Shown: positions 7,527 through 15,968 of the stretch, piece by piece
Layout: each line of letters starts with the position of its first letter
Numbering within the stretch: the stretch's first letter is position 1
From: Chloroflexota bacterium
Lineage (GTDB): Bacteria > Chloroflexota > Limnocylindria > Limnocylindrales > CSP1-4
Assembly (NCBI GenBank): GCA_027364875.1
Contig: DAHXON010000031.1
Span: 1-34,994 of the forward strand
Length of the DNA: 34,994 nucleotides
Direction: 5' to 3'
Notes under the pieces: generated by a model
What the model saw: only the letters and a program-made list of their open reading frames with translations
The model's database searches: none
What the model was told of the DNA's origin: nothing
Made by a program: the position numbers and the translations under genes

Positions 7527-8795
7527 TCAGCTCGCCACGCCGTGCGAGGCCCGAAGCCGGGCGGCCGCTTCGTCGTAGATCGTCTCGACCGAGTCGACCA
7601 TGAGCTCAATGCAGAAGCGCTCGTGGACCAGGTCGTGCCCGCGGCGGGCGATCATGTCGGCGAACGGGTGGTCCGACAGAAGCCGGTTGATCGCGCCGGC
7701 CAGGGCCGGCGAGTCGTTCGGCGGGACCATCAGGCCGCTCACGCCGTCCTCGATCATCTCGGGGATGCCGCCGACGCGCGACGCCACTACCGGACGGCTC
7801 AGCGCCATCGCCTCCAGAACACTGAGGCCCTGGGCCTCGCGATACGAGGGGAGCACGGCAACGTCGAGCGCGGCCGTGACGGCGGGCACGTCCTCGCGGC
7901 GCCCGGCGAAGACGACGCGCGATGAGATCCCCAGCTCGGCGGCCTGAGCTTCGAGCGCGTTGCGCTCCGAGCCCTCGCCGACGATCAGGAGCCACGCCTC
8001 CGGATGTATCGCCTGAACGGCGGGCCAGGCGTCCAGGAGAGTCCGGTGGCCCTTCTCCGCCTCCAGGCGCGCCACTACCCCCACGATCGGCGAGGCTTCG
8101 GGGATGTCGTAGTCCTCGTGCAGCGTGCAGCAGGGCTGCTGGTGGTTGTATCGCTGCAGGTCCACGCCGTTGTAGATGAGGCTGACCGGCGTTCCGTCTC
8201 GGCCTTCCTCGCGGATCTTCTGCTCGATCGCCTTCGAGACGACGATCAGGCGATCCATCAGGGGCGTAAGCCGGCGAAGCGTGAGCCGATCGTCGCCGCA
8301 GCGGATCCGGCTCGAATGAACGGTCGAGATGACGGCGGGCCGGCGGCAGCCCTTCTCGCCGAGGAGATAGGCCGCTCTGGTCCCGACGACCTCGGCGCGA
8401 TACATGTGGTTGTGGACGACTTCCGGCTGGAATGGCGCCAGAGCGTCGGCCAGAGCGTGGACGGCCCGCCCGTCGTCGGGCTCGTCGATCACGGTCACGT
8501 CGAAACCGGCCCGTTCGAGGCGGCGCACGCTGCTGCCGTGGGACAGCGATACGACCCGGACGTCGTAGCACTTCTGATTCAGGCGGGTGACCAGCGAGTA
8601 GACGTGCTCCTGCGCGCCACCGTTGGTTCCGGTGGCCATGACCTCGACCACCCGCACTCGCCCGCCGTCGATCGGCCGCCGAGCGGACTGCTCCAGGCAC
8701 GGCTCGATGATCTCGTGGGTCAGCTCCACGTCCGAGCGTGGTGAATGGTGGGCGGCGTGTTCGGGCGCATGCTCCGCGGCATGCTCAGCACCCAC
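7527..8795 (-). CDS. GT4-family glycosyltransferase
   Basis: This enzyme probably transfers a sugar from a nucleotide-sugar to an envelope glycan or lipid in the cytoplasm. The 422-residue protein has a GT-B fold. The N-terminal half has VMATGTNGGAQEHVYSLV and PEVVHNHMYRAEVVG. The C-terminal half has VGVVARLEAEKGH, LLIVGEGSERNALE and the E-x7-E catalytic/donor motif (E320 and E328, in EAQGLSVLEAM). The GTG start at 8795 is chosen because GGAGGGG (plus-strand 8801-8807 complement) lies 5 nt upstream and the preceding gene ends at 8798. A longer frame to 9104 exists but lies inside the upstream gene. The N-terminus is odd: an Ala-Glu-His repeat, AEHAAEHAPEHAAHH. The acceptor is unknown. Confidence 0.88.
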   Translation of the reverse strand: MGAEHAAEHAPEHAAHHSPRSDVELTHEIIEPCLEQSARRPIDGGRVRVVEVMATGTNGGAQEHVYSLVTRLNQKCYDVRVVSLSHGSSVRRLERAGFDVTVIDEPDDGRAVHALADALAPFQPEVVHNHMYRAEVVGTRAAYLLGEKGCRRPAVISTVHSSRIRCGDDRLTLRRLTPLMDRLIVVSKAIEQKIREEGRDGTPVSLIYNGVDLQRYNHQQPCCTLHEDYDIPEASPIVGVVARLEAEKGHRTLLDAWPAVQAIHPEAWLLIVGEGSERNALEAQAAELGISSRVVFAGRREDVPAVTAALDVAVLPSYREAQGLSVLEAMALSRPVVASRVGGIPEMIEDGVSGLMVPPNDSPALAGAINRLLSDHPFADMIARRGHDLVHERFCIELMVDSVETIYDEAAARLRASHGVAS

Positions 8796-8797
8796 GG

Positions 8798-9955
8798 TTA
8801 CCCCTCCGATCCGTTCTGTGTGCGGAGAACGAGCAGACGCTCGATCGGAACGTCCACCGCTCCCCACTCGTACTTGTAGGGCTCGTTGCCGCGCAGGAAA
8901 TCCAGCCGCCGCCGTCCCTGGTCGATCGCCCGCTGGATGTAGCGTCCGACCATGACCACTCCCGGCGAGAGCTCGCGCGCGTCCGGCTCGACGCCGGCGT
9001 TGTAGTAGTAGGTGGTTCCCCCGTCGTCGAAGGTTACTCCGGCCGCGATTCGGCGTCCGCCGACGGTAAGGAAGCTCAGGTCCAGGATGCCCGTCGGGGC
9101 GCAATCGGCGAAAAGGCCGTGGAAGAAGCGCCGGCTGGCGGCTCCGCCCTCGGTTGGCGGAAACAGCCCCTCGGCGCCCCAGCGTTTCTGATGGAGCTCG
9201 ACGAACTCGTCCAGATCCGCGAGCGGATCCGCGGAGCTCTCCAGAGCGACGGTCCCGGCTGCCTCGGCGCGGCGCATCTTGCGCCGGATCTCGTGACGCT
9301 CCTTCTTGCCCAGGGTCCCCAGATAACCCTCAAAGTCCACGCCCTCCGGCAGGGTCACGACCGGACAGACGTCTTCGACCTCACGGGTCGCGCACAGGCA
9401 GGCTTCCTCGCAGCGCCGGTCGAAGGCGGCCATCAACTCATCCGTGGCAGGGTCGCCCTGGCGGAGCCGCCGCAGATCCACCACGTCCCAGCGGGAACGA
9501 TCCTGACGGGCGAGGAACGCGACGATCGCGTCGCAGACCGCCGGCAGATCGGCCGGCGCCGCCAGCACCGTCGCGTAGTCGGAGTGATATGAGGCGCCGA
9601 AGAAGACGGCCGTCGCCGACTCGGGCACCGCGTGGAGCGGCAGGCCGGAGGCGTGGCGCAGCATCGTTCGAGCCGCGACGTCACCCGGCTCGAGCTCGTG
9701 GCGATGCATCAGGGGAGCGATGCCGACGAGCCGATTCGTTGCCTCGTCCACGATCTCGAGAGTCTGGTCGTGGGCCGTCGCGCCGTATGCGTCCCACCAG
9801 ACCCTCTGAACGCAGTGGCGCGAAAAGGGGGTGGCCCAGACCGTGGCCGCGACGAGGCGGTCCCAATCGGTTTCGGCTATCTCGGCGAACGGACGGCGGC
9901 GGGCGACCAGCCGCCCGGAGGTCCCGACCTCGTGCGCGACGTCAGGCGTGGTCAT
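8798..9955 (-). CDS. CelD/FemAB-like GNAT acyltransferase
   Basis: The 385-residue protein resembles the double-GNAT family that includes FemAB and the CelD/BioF2-like acetyltransferases. These transfer acyl or aminoacyl groups to envelope glycans or peptidoglycan precursors. The C-terminal GNAT domain is clear: LGKKERHEIRRKMRRAE, FVELHQKRWGAEGLFP, RFFHGLFADCAPTG, GGRRIAAGVTFDDGGTTYYYN, SPGVVMVGRYIQRAI and LDFLRGNEPYKYEWG. The ATG at 9955 (MTTPDVAHEV) is chosen over the longer frame to 10033 because the extra N-terminal residues look non-coding. Two bases separate its stop from the start of the glycosyltransferase downstream, so the pair form an operon. The substrate cannot be read from the sequence. 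Confidence 0.82.
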   Translation of the reverse strand: MTTPDVAHEVGTSGRLVARRRPFAEIAETDWDRLVAATVWATPFSRHCVQRVWWDAYGATAHDQTLEIVDEATNRLVGIAPLMHRHELEPGDVAARTMLRHASGLPLHAVPESATAVFFGASYHSDYATVLAAPADLPAVCDAIVAFLARQDRSRWDVVDLRRLRQGDPATDELMAAFDRRCEEACLCATREVEDVCPVVTLPEGVDFEGYLGTLGKKERHEIRRKMRRAEAAGTVALESSADPLADLDEFVELHQKRWGAEGLFPPTEGGAASRRFFHGLFADCAPTGILDLSFLTVGGRRIAAGVTFDDGGTTYYYNAGVEPDARELSPGVVMVGRYIQRAIDQGRRRLDFLRGNEPYKYEWGAVDVPIERLLVLRTQNGSEG

Positions 9956-10120
9956 TCGAGCGTTTAGTACTCGCGCATGGCCAGACGGGCGACCTGGCAG
10001 GGTGGGGTGATCACGAATCGAGCATAGCACCACCGGCGCGAGCGCCCCGGCGATGGCCCGCGGACGAGCGACGGGCGGACGGGCTCCGGGCGGCCAGTGA
10101 CCTGCCCGGCCGCGACGGAC

Positions 10121-10963
10121 TCAGGACCCGGACCGCGAGGCTCCGTTGGATTGGGGCTCGACGGCCTGCGCTCCGGCCGCATCGGCCGCCGGCGCAACCC
10201 TGCCCAGGCCGCGATGGATGAAGCGGATGCGGATCAAATCCCAGGCGACCCGGGCGGCGAGCTTCGGGGCCGCGTGCATGCGAGAACCCCGGCGATCCGC
10301 CCAGACGACGGGAACGATCGCCATCCGGTAGTGGCGCCGGCGGGCCAGGTAGATCAGGTCCACGTCGAAGACGATGCTGGTCACCTCGAGCAGGCCGAAT
10401 AGATCCTTCGCGGCGGGAGCGCGAAAGCCCTTGAAGCCACACTGAGTGTCGTTGACGGGACCGGTCACCCAGACCTGCGCAGCAAGGCGGAAAAGCTTGC
10501 CGACCCAGCGGCGAAAGCGGGGCTGCGAGGCCCTCATGTCGGACCCGTCGGGCTGGATTCGGCTGCCGAGAGCAACGTCGGCCCGGTCGAGCGCCCGGAC
10601 CAGGCGAGGCAGCTGATCGGGCGGAGTGGCCATATCCGCGTCGGCGAAGACCAAGAGGTCCGCGTCAAGGGCGAGCATGCCTGCCCTCACGGCCGATCCC
10701 TTGCCACCGTGCGGTACGGAGACAAGGCGCAGCTCGCTGCCCGCGCTCGCCGCCGGAACGCTCTCGCTGACGAACTCCGGCCGCGACCGGACGATCTCGA
10801 CCGTCCGGTCGGTGCTGCCGTCGTCGACGACGAGGACTCGGACGGCCTCCGCCAGTGTTCCCGGGGGCGCGGAGCGCAGGTACGCGAACAGCTCGTCCAG
10901 CGCGGGGCCGATTCGCGCCTCTTCGTTGTACGCAGGAAGGACGATGCCGAGGCTCGTGGGCAT
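10121..10963 (-). CDS. GT2 glycosyltransferase, dolichyl/polyprenyl-phosphate sugar synthase type
   Basis: This enzyme probably loads a sugar from a nucleotide donor onto a polyprenyl-phosphate carrier, the donor used by GT39-type transferases. The 280-residue protein has a GT-A fold: VLPAYNEEARIGPAL at the start, VLVVDDGSTDRTVEIV at 44-59, HGGKGSAVRAGM, the DAD metal motif at 108-110 (FADADMATPP) and the family signature NDTQCGFKGFR. There is no membrane anchor. The ATG at 10963 is preceded by TACACT at 7 nt on the minus strand. The ORF can be extended to 10999, but without support. Just across the divergent region lies a GT39 membrane transferase, a sensible partner. Confidence 0.88.
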   Translation of the reverse strand: MPTSLGIVLPAYNEEARIGPALDELFAYLRSAPPGTLAEAVRVLVVDDGSTDRTVEIVRSRPEFVSESVPAASAGSELRLVSVPHGGKGSAVRAGMLALDADLLVFADADMATPPDQLPRLVRALDRADVALGSRIQPDGSDMRASQPRFRRWVGKLFRLAAQVWVTGPVNDTQCGFKGFRAPAAKDLFGLLEVTSIVFDVDLIYLARRRHYRMAIVPVVWADRRGSRMHAAPKLAARVAWDLIRIRFIHRGLGRVAPAADAAGAQAVEPQSNGASRSGS

Positions 10964-11298
10964 GTCGCGGAGTGTACGGGCACGCCCCCCACCCTGCACC
11001 CGCGCCGCGCGGCCCGGCGCAACTGGTGGCGACTGGGCGCAAACCGGCGGGCGGCGGGCGCCGACGACGGCGACCGGCGGAGAGCCGGCGACGGGCCGGG
11101 GGGAGTCGGACGCCGGAATCGGCCGCCGGCGTCCGGCTTGCGGCTAGTCCGTTAGTACCGCTGGAGAGGGAATTGGGGGATGGTACGCTCCCGGACCGTG
11201 GGATCCCCATTCGTCACTTTCGCATTGGCAATGGCGGGGGCGACCCGCAGGCGCGTCATGCCCACGCGTCCGACTCCTCTCCGGCGCAAGGTCGGTCA
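10964..11298. other. Divergent intergenic region between two glycosyltransferase genes
   Basis: The region holds the divergent promoters. A strong 10-bp hairpin (CGGACGCCGG at 11107-11116, CCGGCGTCCG at 11126-11135, 9-nt loop) has no T-tract and is therefore not a standard terminator. A TACGCT box at 11184-11189 lies 8 nt before a GTG at 11198. That GTG opens a 34-codon frame ending in TGA at 11300-11302, which overlaps the GTG start of the GT39 gene (GTGA). The short frame may be a leader peptide. Confidence 0.5.
10971..10976 (-). promoter_or_regulatory. Candidate -10 box (TACACT) for the GT2 gene
   Basis: On the minus strand TACACT lies 7 nt before the ATG at 10963, with no Shine-Dalgarno sequence between. 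This fits a leaderless transcript. Confidence 0.38.
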
Positions 11299-12933
11299 GT
11301 GAGCCGGCGCGAGGCCTGGCTCACGGCGGGCGGCCTCTTCCTGCTCGCCCTTCTGATCCGGATCGTCGCCGCGGCCGCGGTTCGCTTCCCCGTGCCCGAG
11401 GACACGGCCTACTACGCCGGAGTGGCACGGAATCTGGTGGACGGACGCGGCCTCATCAGTGACTCGCTCTGGAGCTACCAGACCCCGCCGCTCGCCGCGC
11501 CCCGGGCCGCCTTCGAGATCTGGCTGCCCCTGCCGACGTTCCTGGCGGCGATCCCGATGGCCATTGCCGGCACCGCGAACTGGTTCCGGGCGGCCCAGCT
11601 CTCGTCCGTGCTCGTGAGCGCCACGATCCCCGTCCTTGCCTGGCGGCTCGCGGCCGATGCGGCGGAGGAGCGCGGACTACCCGTCGGCCGGATCCGCCTG
11701 CTGGCCCTGGGCTCGGGTCTTGTTGCCAGCCTCCTCGGGCCGCTGGTCCTCTACGGGGCTCTGCCCGATTCCACTGCGCCCTTCGCGGCGCTGTCGCTGG
11801 CCGCCTGCCTGCTCATGACCAGAATCTCCGCGGCTCCTCGAGGATTGCGCGATTGGAGGCTGGCCGCCCTCGGCATCGTCCTGGGGCTCGCCGCTCTGAC
11901 CAGGAGTGATGCCGTCTGGCTGGGCTTGGCCTGGCTCGCCATGGCCTGGTTCTGGACCGGGGGAACCCGGCGGCAGCGGGCCGAGCTCGTCGCCCTCCCG
12001 GCCGTGCTCGCCGTGCTCCTCTACATTCCGTGGGCGATCCGCGATTGGCAGGCGTTCGGAACGCCGCTGCCCGGCCAGGCGGTCCAGAACGCCCTGTATG
12101 TCACGAACATGGACGTGTTCTCGTACTCCGACCCGCCGACGCTGGCGCGCTACCTGGCCCAGGGTCCGCTGGAGATCCTGCAGGCGCACGCGGGCGGCTT
12201 CGGCCACGATCTCTTCTCCGTCCTACTGACCCAGGGCTTCCCGATCGGGCTCGTTGGACTGCTCGCCCTGCCGGTCGTCTGGCGCCTCCGAGCCCTCCGC
12301 GGCCTCCTTCTGGCCGGGACGCTCACCTACCTGGTCACGAGCCTGGTCTTCCCCGTCAGCACCATGTTCGGGACGTTCCTGCACGCCGCGGGCGCGATCT
12401 ACGTCCTGCTCGCGGTTTCCTGCCTGTTCGGGCTCGATGCCCTGATCGCCAGGATCGGTCGCATCCGGCACTGGACCCGGCCGGTGGCCTGGCTTGGGCC
12501 GACCTTCGCCGTCGTGGTGATTGTTCCGCTGGCATTCATCTCGATTGCGGCCATCGCAGCCAACTCCCGCGATGTCCAGGACCGCTACCAGCAGCTCGAC
12601 GCGGCTATGGCGCGGACAGCCACGCCACTCCAATCCTCGGGCCCGGTGATAGCCAACTTCCCCGTCTGGGTCGCCGAATCGGCCCGCGTCCCGGCAATCG
12701 CGCTGCCCGATGAGTCTCCGGCCTCGGTGCTGGCTCTGGCTCGCCGGTTCGACTCGTCCCTCGTCGTGCTCGACCTGCCGGACGCCGGCCGCCACTGGCC
12801 GGCGGCCCTGGCGGACGGTTCGCCCGCCGCGGCGTGTTTCGCGGGGGTCGAGTTGACCGACAACTACGGTGAGGCGCCTGCCCCCGGCTCGGCGCTGTCA
12901 GAATTCCGCGTCTTCCGGATCGTCTGCCCATGA
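11299..12933 (+). CDS. GT39 (ArnT/PMT-like) membrane glycosyltransferase
   Basis: This is probably an integral-membrane transferase that moves a sugar from a polyprenyl-phosphate donor to a lipid, glycan or protein outside the membrane. The 544-residue protein begins with a membrane helix (LTAGGLFLLALLIRIVAAAA). The first outer loop carries the acidic signature PEDTAYYAGVARNLVDGRGL, in which D/E residues are catalytic in this family. About ten further helices follow, and then a soluble C-terminal segment of about 120 residues with no clear domain. The GTG at 11299 is favoured because the frame upstream is not membrane-like; it overlaps the TGA of a 34-codon frame. The next gene's ATG overlaps this stop (ATGA), so transcription may continue into the regulatory genes. 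Confidence 0.82.
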   Translation: MSRREAWLTAGGLFLLALLIRIVAAAAVRFPVPEDTAYYAGVARNLVDGRGLISDSLWSYQTPPLAAPRAAFEIWLPLPTFLAAIPMAIAGTANWFRAAQLSSVLVSATIPVLAWRLAADAAEERGLPVGRIRLLALGSGLVASLLGPLVLYGALPDSTAPFAALSLAACLLMTRISAAPRGLRDWRLAALGIVLGLAALTRSDAVWLGLAWLAMAWFWTGGTRRQRAELVALPAVLAVLLYIPWAIRDWQAFGTPLPGQAVQNALYVTNMDVFSYSDPPTLARYLAQGPLEILQAHAGGFGHDLFSVLLTQGFPIGLVGLLALPVVWRLRALRGLLLAGTLTYLVTSLVFPVSTMFGTFLHAAGAIYVLLAVSCLFGLDALIARIGRIRHWTRPVAWLGPTFAVVVIVPLAFISIAAIAANSRDVQDRYQQLDAAMARTATPLQSSGPVIANFPVWVAESARVPAIALPDESPASVLALARRFDSSLVVLDLPDAGRHWPAALADGSPAAACFAGVELTDNYGEAPAPGSALSEFRVFRIVCP

Positions 12934-14051
12934 GAGAGGGCCCGTATACTCCGCTTGGTATGGACGCAGCACGCGGTCCCGCAGAAACGCGCGACTCGCG
13001 CTTCGACGAGTTATACGCCGAGGCCAAGTCGACGCTTGGCTATGGGGCCAACAGCCTCCGCTCCGTCACGGAAAGGTATCGCGAGGCCTATCGCGACACC
13101 CTCGGTCGCTGGCATCGCCTTCGCGACCAGCTGGAGGCTGCCGAGCGCGCACCCCAGCCGAGTCTTTCGCCCTCGCCGGACCTCGATCCGGAAGCAGCCG
13201 CCGAAGCCGGCGCCGAAGACGCCCGGATGAAGCTCCTCCGCTCGGAGGTGGAGCGTCTGACGGCCGATCTCGGCCGGCACCAGCAGGAGCTCTCGAAGCT
13301 CGAGCTGTCGGTCCGAAGCATGGAGAATGCCTGGCTCTTCCTCGAGCGCGGCGACGCCAGCCTTCTGGCCGAGGTCGCCGATTCGGGCCTGCCGACGGAC
13401 ATGCAGATGCGGATCGTCCAGGCCCAGGAAGCCGAGCGCTCCAGGCTGGCCCAGGAGGTCCACGACGGGCCCGCACAGGCGCTCTCGAACGCCATCTTCC
13501 AGGTGGAGTACATCGAGCGCGTGATCGCCGAAGACACGGGGATGGCCGGCAGCGAGCTTCGCTTCCTGCGAGAGCTGCTCCGCCGCGAGCTCGGCGAAGT
13601 CAGGACCATGATCAGCCAGCTGCGTCCGCCGCTCCTCGACGAGCTCGGGCTCGACGGCTCGATCATGGACGCGGTCGAAAGCATGGCCGTCCTGACCGGC
13701 GCCACGGTCGAAACCAGTCTCGAGGCGCCGACAGACGGTCTGAATTCCACTCAGCAGACCGCGGTGCTTCGAATCGTCCAGGAAGCTCTTCAGAATGTGC
13801 GCAAGCACGCGGGCTCGAGTCGAACGGTCGTATCCACCCGGCTCGACCAGTCGAACTGGATCCTCGAGGTCTCAGACGACGGTCGCGGCTTCGATGTCAG
13901 TGCCGTCGCGGCGCGCGGTCGGCGCAACTTTGGTCTCCAGTTCATGCGAGAGAGGGCCGAATTGATCGGCGCCCAGCTAGAGGTTAGGTCGCGACCAGGC
14001 GGGGGCACCGTCGTCGGTCTGTCGATTCCAATGGGAGAGGAGAGCGCATGA
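12930..14051 (+). CDS. DegS/NarX-like sensor histidine kinase
   Basis: This cytoplasmic two-component kinase should phosphorylate the response regulator encoded next. There is no membrane segment. Residues 1 to about 165 contain coiled-coil helices (DARMKLLRSEVERLTADLGRHQQEL). A HisKA_3 dimerisation domain follows, with phospho-accepting His178 in AQEVHDGPAQALSNAI, then a HATPase domain with the N-box EALQNVRKHA, the G1 box VSDDGRGFD and a final GGGTVVGLSIP. All key residues are present. The ATG at 12930 overlaps the upstream stop. A second in-frame ATG at 12960 has TATACT (12945-12950) 9 nt upstream and may be the true start of a separate, leaderless message. The stop overlaps the regulator's ATG (ATGA). 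Confidence 0.92.
   Translation: MREGPYTPLGMDAARGPAETRDSRFDELYAEAKSTLGYGANSLRSVTERYREAYRDTLGRWHRLRDQLEAAERAPQPSLSPSPDLDPEAAAEAGAEDARMKLLRSEVERLTADLGRHQQELSKLELSVRSMENAWLFLERGDASLLAEVADSGLPTDMQMRIVQAQEAERSRLAQEVHDGPAQALSNAIFQVEYIERVIAEDTGMAGSELRFLRELLRRELGEVRTMISQLRPPLLDELGLDGSIMDAVESMAVLTGATVETSLEAPTDGLNSTQQTAVLRIVQEALQNVRKHAGSSRTVVSTRLDQSNWILEVSDDGRGFDVSAVAARGRRNFGLQFMRERAELIGAQLEVRSRPGGGTVVGLSIPMGEESA
12945..12950 (+). promoter_or_regulatory. Candidate -10 box (TATACT) for the kinase/regulator operon
   Basis: TATACT lies 9 nt before the in-frame ATG at 12960, near the start of the kinase gene. A -35 element is not evident. If functional, the kinase starts at 12960. Confidence 0.4.
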
Positions 14052-14791
14052 GTTCGATCGACTACGCCGGACCGGAGCGGCGCCGGTCGGGTTCCGGTGG
14101 CCGGAGCGGTGACAAGACCACGATTCTGCTGGTCGACGATCACGCTCTCTTCAGAGTGGGGATGCGCAACATCCTCGAGCGCGAAACCGGCTTCGAGATC
14201 GTGGGCGAGGCGGACGACACCCGCAGCGCCTTCGACATGTCGGTCCAGCTCTCGCCGGACATCATCCTGATGGACCTGTCCCTGCCGGCTCCGGGCGGGA
14301 TCGAGACTACCCAGCGGATCAAGCGCGAGCTGCCGTCTGCCGGGATCATCGTCCTGGCCGTCAGCGAGGACGAGGACGCCCTCTTCGACGCAATCAAGGC
14401 TGGAGCCGCGGCGTTCATCCTCAAGGACGTCGCCCCGGACGACCTCGTGGCCATCATCCGCCGCGTGGCCAGCGGCGAGTACCTCATCAACGACAAGGTC
14501 TTCGCCAAGCCGGCCGTGGCCAGCCGAGTGCTCAAGGAATTCCGCGAGCTCGCGATTTACGGCCAGGAAGCTGCCCCGATCTTCGCTCCGCTGTCGCCGC
14601 GTGAAGTCGAGATCCTCGACAACATCGCCCAGGGCATGACCAACAAGCAGGTTGCCTATGCCCTGTCGATCAGCGAGCAGACCGTCAAGAACCACATGTC
14701 CAGCATCCTGCGCAAGTTGAGCGTCAACGACCGGACCCAGGCCGTCGTCTACGCGATGCGCCAGGGCTGGATCCGGATGCCTGAGGACTGA
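14048..14791 (+). CDS. NarL/LuxR-family response regulator
   Basis: This is the DNA-binding output protein of the two-component module. The 247-residue protein has a disordered start and then a receiver domain with ILLVDDHALFRVGM, the phospho-accepting Asp76 in ILMDLSLPAPGG and the conserved Lys in AAFILKDVAPDD. A LuxR-type helix-turn-helix closes it (LSPREVEILDNIAQGMTNKQ, then SEQTVKNHMSSILRKLSVND). It overlaps the kinase stop by 4 nt and has GAGAGGAGAG as ribosome-binding site. It lies 7 nt before the second kinase-like gene. Its position directly before the pilin genes suggests that it regulates the Tad locus; this is inference. Confidence 0.93.
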   Translation: MSSIDYAGPERRRSGSGGRSGDKTTILLVDDHALFRVGMRNILERETGFEIVGEADDTRSAFDMSVQLSPDIILMDLSLPAPGGIETTQRIKRELPSAGIIVLAVSEDEDALFDAIKAGAAAFILKDVAPDDLVAIIRRVASGEYLINDKVFAKPAVASRVLKEFRELAIYGQEAAPIFAPLSPREVEILDNIAQGMTNKQVAYALSISEQTVKNHMSSILRKLSVNDRTQAVVYAMRQGWIRMPED

Positions 14792-14798
14792 TACTCCG

Positions 14799-15968
14799 GT
14801 GACAGCTCCCGACGCGCTGCCCCTGCCAATGCTCGAGATCGCCGAGCGGGCAAGGCGGGAAGTCGATCTCCTCACCAGGGAGATCGGCGAGATCGAGCTG
14901 CTCACCAACCAGGCTCGGACCGAGGCCACGCGTCACGAGCAGAAGCGTGCGCAAGCCGCCGAGAAGCTCAAGCCGGCCGGGACCGAGTCGGAAGAACCCG
15001 AGGACGAGGCCGACCAGCTCCTGGCCCTGACGCGCCGGGCCGCGATCATGGAGGCCCAGGTCGACATCCTGGAAGGCAAGCTCAAGATCCTGAGCCGCTT
15101 CCGGGAAAGCCTCCGCCGCTACAGCGCGGATCTGGATCGAGCCTCTATGGGCGGTGCCGTGCCCCAGCACACGCCCGACAAGCTCGACACGAGCACACCT
15201 CTTCCGCCCGCCGTGTCACGTCTGGTCCTGGCTGCCCAGGAAGACCTCCGCCGCGAGATCGCCAGAGGGATGCACGACGGCCCCGCTCAGAGCCTGACCA
15301 ACATCGTCCTGCAGGCCCAGATCGTGGAGCGGCTGCTCGACCGCGATCCGTCTCAGGCCAAAACGGAGATCGGCCAGCTCGTGGACATGGTCCAGCACAC
15401 GCTGGACGCCACCAAGACCTTCATCTTCGACGTCCGGCCCATGGTCCTCGACGACCTGGGCCTGGTCCCCACGCTTCGGCGAGTGGCCCGCGACCGCGGC
15501 CGGCGATCGCAGACGCCCATCGAGTTCGAGTCGTACGGCACCGATCGGCGCCTGCCGATGGATGTGGAAAGCGCTCTCTTCCGCATCATCGACGAATCCG
15601 TGACGGGCTACCTGACCTGCCATCCGGACCGGATCTCGATCCGCTTCGAATGGTCTCCGGACAAGGTGGAAGCCCGGATTGCCGCCCGGCGTGAAGCCGT
15701 GGACGAAATCGAGGAGCCGGAGCCGGAGGAGCCCGTCGTGCCGGAGAAGAAGGGCAAGGGCGGCGCGGATCGCGAGATCCCCGAGGTCCTCAAGGCGATG
15801 ATCGAGGAGACCCGGGCCGCCAAGATCACCCGGGCGAGCAGAGCCAACAAGCCACTCACGCTCCCTGCCAACACGTGGCGTGAAATCCAGCAGCGCTGCG
15901 ACACGATCGGCGTGCGCTCGGAGCTCGCGGACGACGGGCGAGAGGTCGTCCTCGAACTCGCGAATTGA
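14799..15968 (+). CDS. DegS-like protein with degenerate ATPase domain (probable pseudokinase)
   Basis: The 389-residue GTG-started protein has an N-terminal coiled coil (about 5-110) and a HisKA_3 domain with His159 in REIARGMHDGPAQSLTNIVL, followed by VRPMVLDDLGLVPTLRRVA as in DegS. The expected ATP-binding part is badly altered. The N-box region reads FRIIDESVTGYLTCHPDRIS, without the conserved Asn, and no DxGxG box follows. Instead there is a Glu/Pro/Lys-rich insert (about 300-330) and a C-terminal segment ending in REVVLELAN. It may act as a dimer partner, phosphotransfer protein or phosphatase for the intact kinase; this is inference. Its stop overlaps the TTG of the first pilin frame (TTGA). 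Confidence 0.8.
   Translation: MTAPDALPLPMLEIAERARREVDLLTREIGEIELLTNQARTEATRHEQKRAQAAEKLKPAGTESEEPEDEADQLLALTRRAAIMEAQVDILEGKLKILSRFRESLRRYSADLDRASMGGAVPQHTPDKLDTSTPLPPAVSRLVLAAQEDLRREIARGMHDGPAQSLTNIVLQAQIVERLLDRDPSQAKTEIGQLVDMVQHTLDATKTFIFDVRPMVLDDLGLVPTLRRVARDRGRRSQTPIEFESYGTDRRLPMDVESALFRIIDESVTGYLTCHPDRISIRFEWSPDKVEARIAARREAVDEIEEPEPEEPVVPEKKGKGGADREIPEVLKAMIEETRAAKITRASRANKPLTLPANTWREIQQRCDTIGVRSELADDGREVVLELAN

Noticed and set aside
11107-11135. 10-bp GC-rich hairpin as a terminator
   Set aside because: No T-tract follows on either strand and it lies between divergent genes.
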